Source: Cymbidium sinense
Taxonomy: Eukaryota > Streptophyta > Magnoliopsida > Asparagales > Orchidaceae
Length of the DNA stretch: 64,000 bases
Assembly: GCA_021442155.1 (NCBI GenBank)
Contig: CM038220.1
Coordinates: 74,325,817-74,389,816, forward strand
Direction: 5' to 3'
Shown here: one piece after another, positions 58,237-64,000 of the stretch
How the letters are laid out: the number at the start of each line of letters is the position of its first letter
Numbering within the stretch: the stretch's first letter is position 1
Translations under genes and position numbers: made by a program
Notes under the pieces: model-generated
Told to the model about the DNA's origin: nothing
Database searches by the model: none
Seen by the model: the letters and a program-made list of their open reading frames with translations, nothing else

Positions 58237-59626
58237 ATGTCGACGCTTTCAGTCCCCGAATACGTGCCCCCAGCGACTGAAGATGCCGAGCAGCTCCGCA
58301 AAGCCTTCGACGGTAAGTTCCCCATAGTTCCGGAGCTTTGGATTAATTTTAAGGGTTAGAAAGAGCAGCTGAACATTGCTGAGCTATTCTAACATATCGC
58401 GATCGACGATCGGTTGCAGGATGGGGCACAAACGAGGGGATGATCATCGCCATCCTCGCTCACCGCTCCGCTGCCCAGCGCCGTCAGATACGGCAGGCGT
58501 ATGCCGATGCCTTCGGCGAGGATATTCTCAAGGCCCTTGACAAGGAGCTCACGCACGATTTCGAGGTGCGATATCCCTACCTAACCTTACTTTTTGTTGG
58601 AACATTCTTCACCAACAATGCTGATAATCGGTGAGATAAGGGGATACTCTAATTGTTGCAGAAAGTAGTGCGTCTTTGGGTTCTGGACCCGGTAGAAAGG
58701 GACGCCGTAGTAGCCTATGAGTCGGCAAAGAGTTGGGAGCCGGGGGACCGTGCTCTGATTGAGATCGCCTGCGCGCGGAGCTCCGAGGAGATATTGGAGG
58801 TGAGGAGGGCGTATCATGCCCTCTATAAGAGATCGGTTGAGGAGGACGTCGCTGCCAATGCGAAGGGAGATTTCAGAAAGGTATGTGATTGTGGTTATGA
58901 GCCAGGAAGATACATACCACATAATTCTTATATATTTACTTGATTAATATCTACATTTTAATATCTATATGAATAATACTTAAAATTTTAATATCTCGTT
59001 AAAAATAATACTATCATTAATTATTTTAAAATCAATATATCTTTTCATATATATATATTATTTTTAAACAGTAAACATCAAGTAATATATATGATATTAA
59101 ATTAAGCCTTAACTATAATTATAGCAAAGCTACCACGTGGTCAGCCAATCACTTTGAACTAATATCTATCCTAATTAAGTTTTAACTCAATTACTTTAAA
59201 TTAATATCCCAATAATCAAGCAATACAAATATTGTCATTAATTTAAACTAAATCTCGTTAAAGACGATCATGAATTCATATCTAAGAATCATTTTGAATA
59301 TTTTAAAAAAATATTCTGATTTATTTTAAAAATAAAAAAATGAAAACACTTAAAAGAATATATTAAATAAATTTTTTTCAAAATAACATAAAAAAAAATA
59401 AAAGATATAAAATGAAATTGATCCCAAACAAATTCTTAGTTTTTTTCTTATTTTGATAACGAAGTCAAATTCTCTTTATAGAAGAAACTCTTTTCACTAA
59501 TATCCCTTTTTATCATTTAAAATTCAATAAAAGAAATACTAATTTTCCTTTTATTTTTTTTTCTTTTTTTTTTCCAAATTTTTACTCCCATGCTACTGTT
59601 ATTCTTGTGTCGTATATTTGCATAAT

Positions 59627-59689
<63 letters not shown>

Positions 59690-62600
59690 TCTGAGGACAT
59701 TCACTCTCGACTCTTGTGTTCAGTTATTGCTGCCGCTTTTGACCGCTTACCGTTACGAGGGTCCTGAGGTGAACATATCGTTGGCAAAATCAGAGGCAAA
59801 CCTGCTGCATGAGAAGATTGAAAGTCATGCTTATGCTGATGAGGAGATTATCAGGGTTCTTACTACCAGAAGCAAAGCACAACTGGAAGCAACTTTCAAT
59901 GCTTACAACAGTGAGTTTGGCCGCCCGATTAATAAGGTAACTTTAATACAACGAAATCCTCTTGTTCTCTGTGCAAGCTCATGGTATATAATTTCGTATT
60001 GAGTTTGGTCTATAAGCTCCACCAGGCAGGACCTCTTTACATTTTAATATTCACTTTAAATATGGAATAACTCTTCGCACTCATGCGCTTAATAATCTCC
60101 GTCTTATATGAGAGCTTTTACATATGTTCTCACTCTCCTTCAAATAGAAGCCGCTTATCATCATTGTTGCATGCTAGAAATTTGTGGAAGTTCGTTGTGA
60201 GAGTTTATCAACTTAGTGTAGCACAAAGTTTCACTCATTCTCATATAAAGGGCTAAAAAAGATGCAAGGATTTTATGTGAATAACCTTCAAAGTGAAAAA
60301 AATAACTTGACCTGATTGAAATAGTCAACCATTTAGGCTTATGATTAGAAAGATTTACCTCACCCCTCAATTGTACTCAATTGTATAAGGAGCGATTATA
60401 ATGCTTAAACTGTGGCTTAGTCATAACTTAAAATAGTGAAAAAGTATTAGAGATATGATAAAGGGTGATGAGTATTAGTGTCAATTAATGACAGACAAAA
60501 GTAATCAGATAATGATAGTCTTTGACTTCGATGGATAGCTCATTATGAATGTCAATATTGATGGTCAAAAGATAATAATAATAATATAGTAATGATGGTC
60601 GTTAGTGCTGGTTGATGAAAAATGCACAACAATCATCCATTGCAATTGTTATAGTTGGTTAGTGTGGGCTGAGCTCTAAGAGATTCTCCCAATTCAAGAA
60701 TTTACTCTACCCAATGGTGCCATCATGCAGGGAATAAAAGCATGCTTATTAATTTTTAGGAGGCATTTAGTTATTTTTATCAAAATATCAAACACTGCAT
60801 CAAATGACTTAAAGTTATCCTTTTTGACCATTTAATAATTTTTAGGCATTTGAAGAATTAAATGATCCCGAGACTATTAACATCATCTCATTAAGATGTA
60901 AGTTAAAACTATAAATTTGTTAAAAAATTGAATTCAAATGGCTTGATTGTAATTTCAAGAATATCATTAAAATTGAGATGCACATTATTTATGTTAAGCT
61001 TCTAAGTTGATCGCATAAATTTTTTGGTTATGTATTAATTTATTTTTGGATATAATAATTTTTAATGTATTAAGATAATTTGAGTCTTAAAACATGTGGT
61101 ATGAAATCACAACAATGCTTGATTACCCTTTACATGTTAATGTAAACCTCATATCTTTTAAAAAATATGTTCCATATAAAGTTAATTATGAGTTGATCTT
61201 CACATAAAGTCATAAATTTTTTGTTTTTTTTTGTTTTTTTTTTTTGAGAAGGGGAGGGGATATATCTAATATTTATAATTGATTTTATTTTTATCCTAAA
61301 AAATTAAGGATATAGTCTCACTATTCCAAAAAAAAATTACAAAGTATGAATACTCCTTAGACGTCAACATGGCCTTTTTCTTAGAGCAATGAACTAAATA
61401 AATTATCTACAATTGCCATTTCACCCTTCCATTAAATTAACACATCATTTGAAGCAAAGAAGTCAACAGGATAAGCGTTTTTGGGAATTTCAAACTCCCA
61501 TTAATATTTTGGTGTTGTAGGTTCAATTTAGGGTAATTTTGAAAAGTTTTGGGTAAATTTTCTAAACAATTTTTACTCCAAACAATGAATCAAATTTAAT
61601 GAAGGATATGATAACTGAGGATAATTAATTTGGTTCACTATCTTGAGGGAGGTCTACATTGACATCTAGAGAGATCAAATTTTTAATATAAAACGTAAAC
61701 TAAACTATAAATTTTGGATACATATTCGGGGTTCTATCGTTGAATCCACAAGAGCAGGGTTTTCCATCTATTATGTAAAGAGTGAATTGCAATTAAAGTA
61801 AAAAAAATCTTATTAATTCATGGCTTTGACAGAATGTTCATATTGAGGTATAATGAATAATTGCACCTTGTATTTTAGTTGAAACTATGATTTTTTTTTT
61901 TGACAGATCTTTTATGTCTCCAATTATTTTTGTCTTAAATTAAAGGTCAACTGATACACTAATAAAAAATCCTTATGACCAAGTATCTAAATTCGAAAGT
62001 TTTTAAATTAAATTTAGGATTATTTGATTTCTTGTTTTTTTAGTAATTTCATAATTGAAACAACTTATTTATGAAACAAATCTAACAAGTACAAGATCAC
62101 AAAATTTTAATATCATTAAGTCACTCAAATGCTAAAATAAGATATCAAGTAATCAAAAGTGGTCATTTAAGTAGTTAGATTTAGTTTCATTAAAAAAATC
62201 TGTAAGTAAACCTTCATAGACATTAGTTAGAAAAATTCTTGAATGGAAGAATCCTTAAATTTTGTTCATTAACTAACACCAATAAATGCTATATTTTCTC
62301 TCCACTTATCAACATCAATTGTTAATGTCTACAATCACTTGAGTGTTGTGCTTATCTACTTTCACATTCTGAAAATTACTACTGATATTTATAGTTAGTT
62401 GATTGACCACTATTGCTCATTTCAACTATTGCAAATGCCAATTATTGTTCCATCACTATTTGTTGGTAATTGAGCTCATTTTATCAATGCATAAAATTTT
62501 GTTCAATAGTATGATAACAAACTCTCATAATCTATTATTATAAATTTAAAAAAAAAGCAACAATCATAAGTATCACGGACCACTCATCCTCATTTAAATT

Positions 62601-63746
62601 ATGTGTTAGTCACTTTCTCTTAAACGTTGATCAATGGTTGAAGCCTCTAAGACTCATGAATCAAGAACCTCATGAAACATATGATCACAATTAAATATTC
62701 AATTTTCTATACAACTTTTCTTGAGAGTGGAATGCCAAAGATCTAGGTTAAGTACAATATACTAATCAATGAACATCATAATCGCTATGTTTAACCTAAT
62801 GTGTAAGATCCAACCCTTTGTTTATTCAAAACTAAACTCTTGTTTTACTTTCATAGGTGACAATTCTCCACTTTCATTTTCTTCTAACCAATTTAGCCAA
62901 TTGATAACTATAATTAAAAAAAAATATATTTAAAAATAAAATACTTTTCCTCATCATCAATAGCCTTATCTTATCTAAGTTTAGTTGGTTTTATAAATCA
63001 TTCCTCTTCATTCATTTCTTGCACTTTTATCTTCTTATGGTTTAACATTAAATCTAACATATTGTTCATTGGTGTTATAGTTAGCTTATCAAAATCTTGG
63101 GTTTGACCTATTTGTGATTACTTGCTAATGAAGTTAATATTTTTTGCATATAGTAATACATTGATTCTTCCTTGTTTATGGCTTATATAAATAGATCATA
63201 TGAAGTAGGTCTATTCTTGTTTATTAATTTTCCATGTTGTTATGTAACTTCAAAATCAAAGAAGTTATTAACTTTTTTTTTTAGAACATTATGACTAAAA
63301 TTTAGTTACTGGTGAATTTGCTTTGAATTGATTATGATAAATAAGTAATGTTTATTATATTCATCTTAAACAAATTTAAAGAATATAATATTCATTCAAC
63401 TAAAATTTTAATCAAAATACTTTGATTGAATTGTTTTTTTTTCTTTTAGAGCTTGAAATTAGATCCAAAGGATGAATTCCTCTCTACATTAAGGGCTATT
63501 ATTAAATGCATTACATGCCCAGAGAAACATTTTGAGAAGAAAATTAGGCTTGCTATTAATAAGATGGGAACTGATGAGGGAGCAGTCACACGTATCATCA
63601 CCACACGTGCTGAGGTTGATTTGAAATTAATCAAGGAGCTCTATTTCAAGAAAAATGATAAGCCTCTATTTCATGCCATCAAAAAGGACACAACTGGATA
63701 CTATGAAAGCTTCCTTGTGGCCATTGTGGGTGATGAGAGTTTTTGA
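58237..63746 (+). CDS. ANN: Annexin (plant D1/D2-like), five exons
   Basis: Exons 58237-58312, 58420-58565, 58662-58880, 59724-59936 and 63450-63746, all GT-AG, encode 316 residues, the usual plant annexin length. Four annexin repeats are present. Repeat I has the type II calcium site G26-W-G28-T29 with acidic partner E68, and the conserved H40 (AHRSAAQR). Repeats II and III lack the GxGT site, as in plant annexins. Repeat IV has M257-G258-T259-D260 with D298. Conserved Cys at 111 and 238 are kept. Annexins bind acidic membranes in a calcium-dependent way and act in secretion, calcium flux and stress response. Exons 1-3 are GC-rich, exon 5 AT-rich. The last intron is 3.5 kb. Start chosen as the ATG opening the typical short N-terminus. 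The family is certain; the exact orthologue is not. Confidence 0.93.
59629..59688. repeat. (TA)n microsatellite in annexin intron 3
   Basis: Nearly 30 TA units ending about 35 bp before the exon 4 acceptor (59723). Confidence 0.85.
59937..63449 (+). other. Annexin intron 4 (3.5 kb)
   Basis: AT-rich. About 60168-60717 starts 'tgttgcatgctagaaat', very like the reverse LTR end at 3096 (first 16 bases shared), but the rest does not align clearly, so an old LTR insertion is only possible. Poly-T/G tract at 61217-61245. No gene inside. Confidence 0.5.
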
Positions 63747-64000
63747 GCTTCATTGAGATTATACTATCGATTGATTGAAAGTCCTAAAGTTTATTAATCA
63801 TTTGATATTTTCATATAAAAGAGATTGATATTAACAATTATTTGTGTTGCTTTTATCAGCTATTTTTATCTAAAGATTAATGATGTGATATCATTATAAT
63901 TATATAGTTTATGGCTCTATTAAGCATAAATATATATTATGTTATGTATGATTTGTAATATAATTTTAAGTAAAAAAAATATTATATTTACATAAAATAT
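63747..64000 (+). other. Annexin 3' UTR and downstream DNA
   Basis: AT-rich; the poly(A) site is not determinable by eye. Confidence 0.4.

Noticed and set aside
1..64000. tRNA, rRNA or snoRNA genes
   Set aside because: No cloverleaf-like block or rRNA word was recognised on either strand; a covariance-model search would be needed to exclude small ones.

Overview
This window is nuclear DNA of a flowering plant: AT-rich, with intron-containing genes of plant-only families and nested plant transposable elements. The 5' exons of the annexin gene and of the plastid copper-chaperone gene are GC-rich while the annexin 3' exon is AT-rich. That 5'-to-3' gradient leans toward a monocot, but this is an inference. 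Only three genes look intact. All splice sites were read by eye; no transcript evidence was available. LAYOUT. 1-2.3 kb: AT-rich DNA with two small non-autonomous repeats and a gene-like leader fragment. 3.1-8.4 kb: a Tat/Ogre-like LTR element bounded by the 5-bp duplication TGACT whose left end is a complete LTR in the wrong orientation. 9.6-17.9 kb: a tandem duplication of about 0.95 kb. Its first copy is split by a second element of the same LTR family (10111-16152, duplication ACTCT, gag and protease remnants but no RT or integrase). Its second copy is split by a roughly 0.53-kb element also present inverted at 1.2-1.75 kb. 20.2-20.8 kb (+): a two-exon CFL1-type WW-domain gene. 23.0-35.3 kb: a large inverted repeat, probably LTR-derived, with arms of about 3.2 kb, flanked by direct repeats of about 450 bp; one arm is split by a dead RTE-type LINE. 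A third partial copy of the arm lies at 46.8-48.7 kb. 39.7-44.6 kb (-): a three-exon gene matching PCH1, the plastid copper chaperone related to the N-terminus of the ATPase PAA1/HMA6. Its second intron carries a 3.9-kb MULE with terminal inverted repeats and a 9-bp target duplication. Just upstream, a TIR-bounded 1.1-kb element carries a broken copy of a plastid ribosomal protein uL10 gene. 51.7-54.5 kb: a 2.8-kb foldback made of inverted tandem arrays around a near-perfect hairpin. 58.2-63.7 kb (+): a five-exon annexin. HOW THE GENES RELATE. The three intact genes (putative cuticle/epidermal co-repressor, plastid copper delivery, calcium/membrane-binding annexin) are not functionally linked. 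They are islands in transposon-rich DNA. The most informative biology is the standalone PCH1 architecture, the LTR element with two identical outer ends, the gene-fragment capture, and the foldback structures likely to give hairpin RNA.
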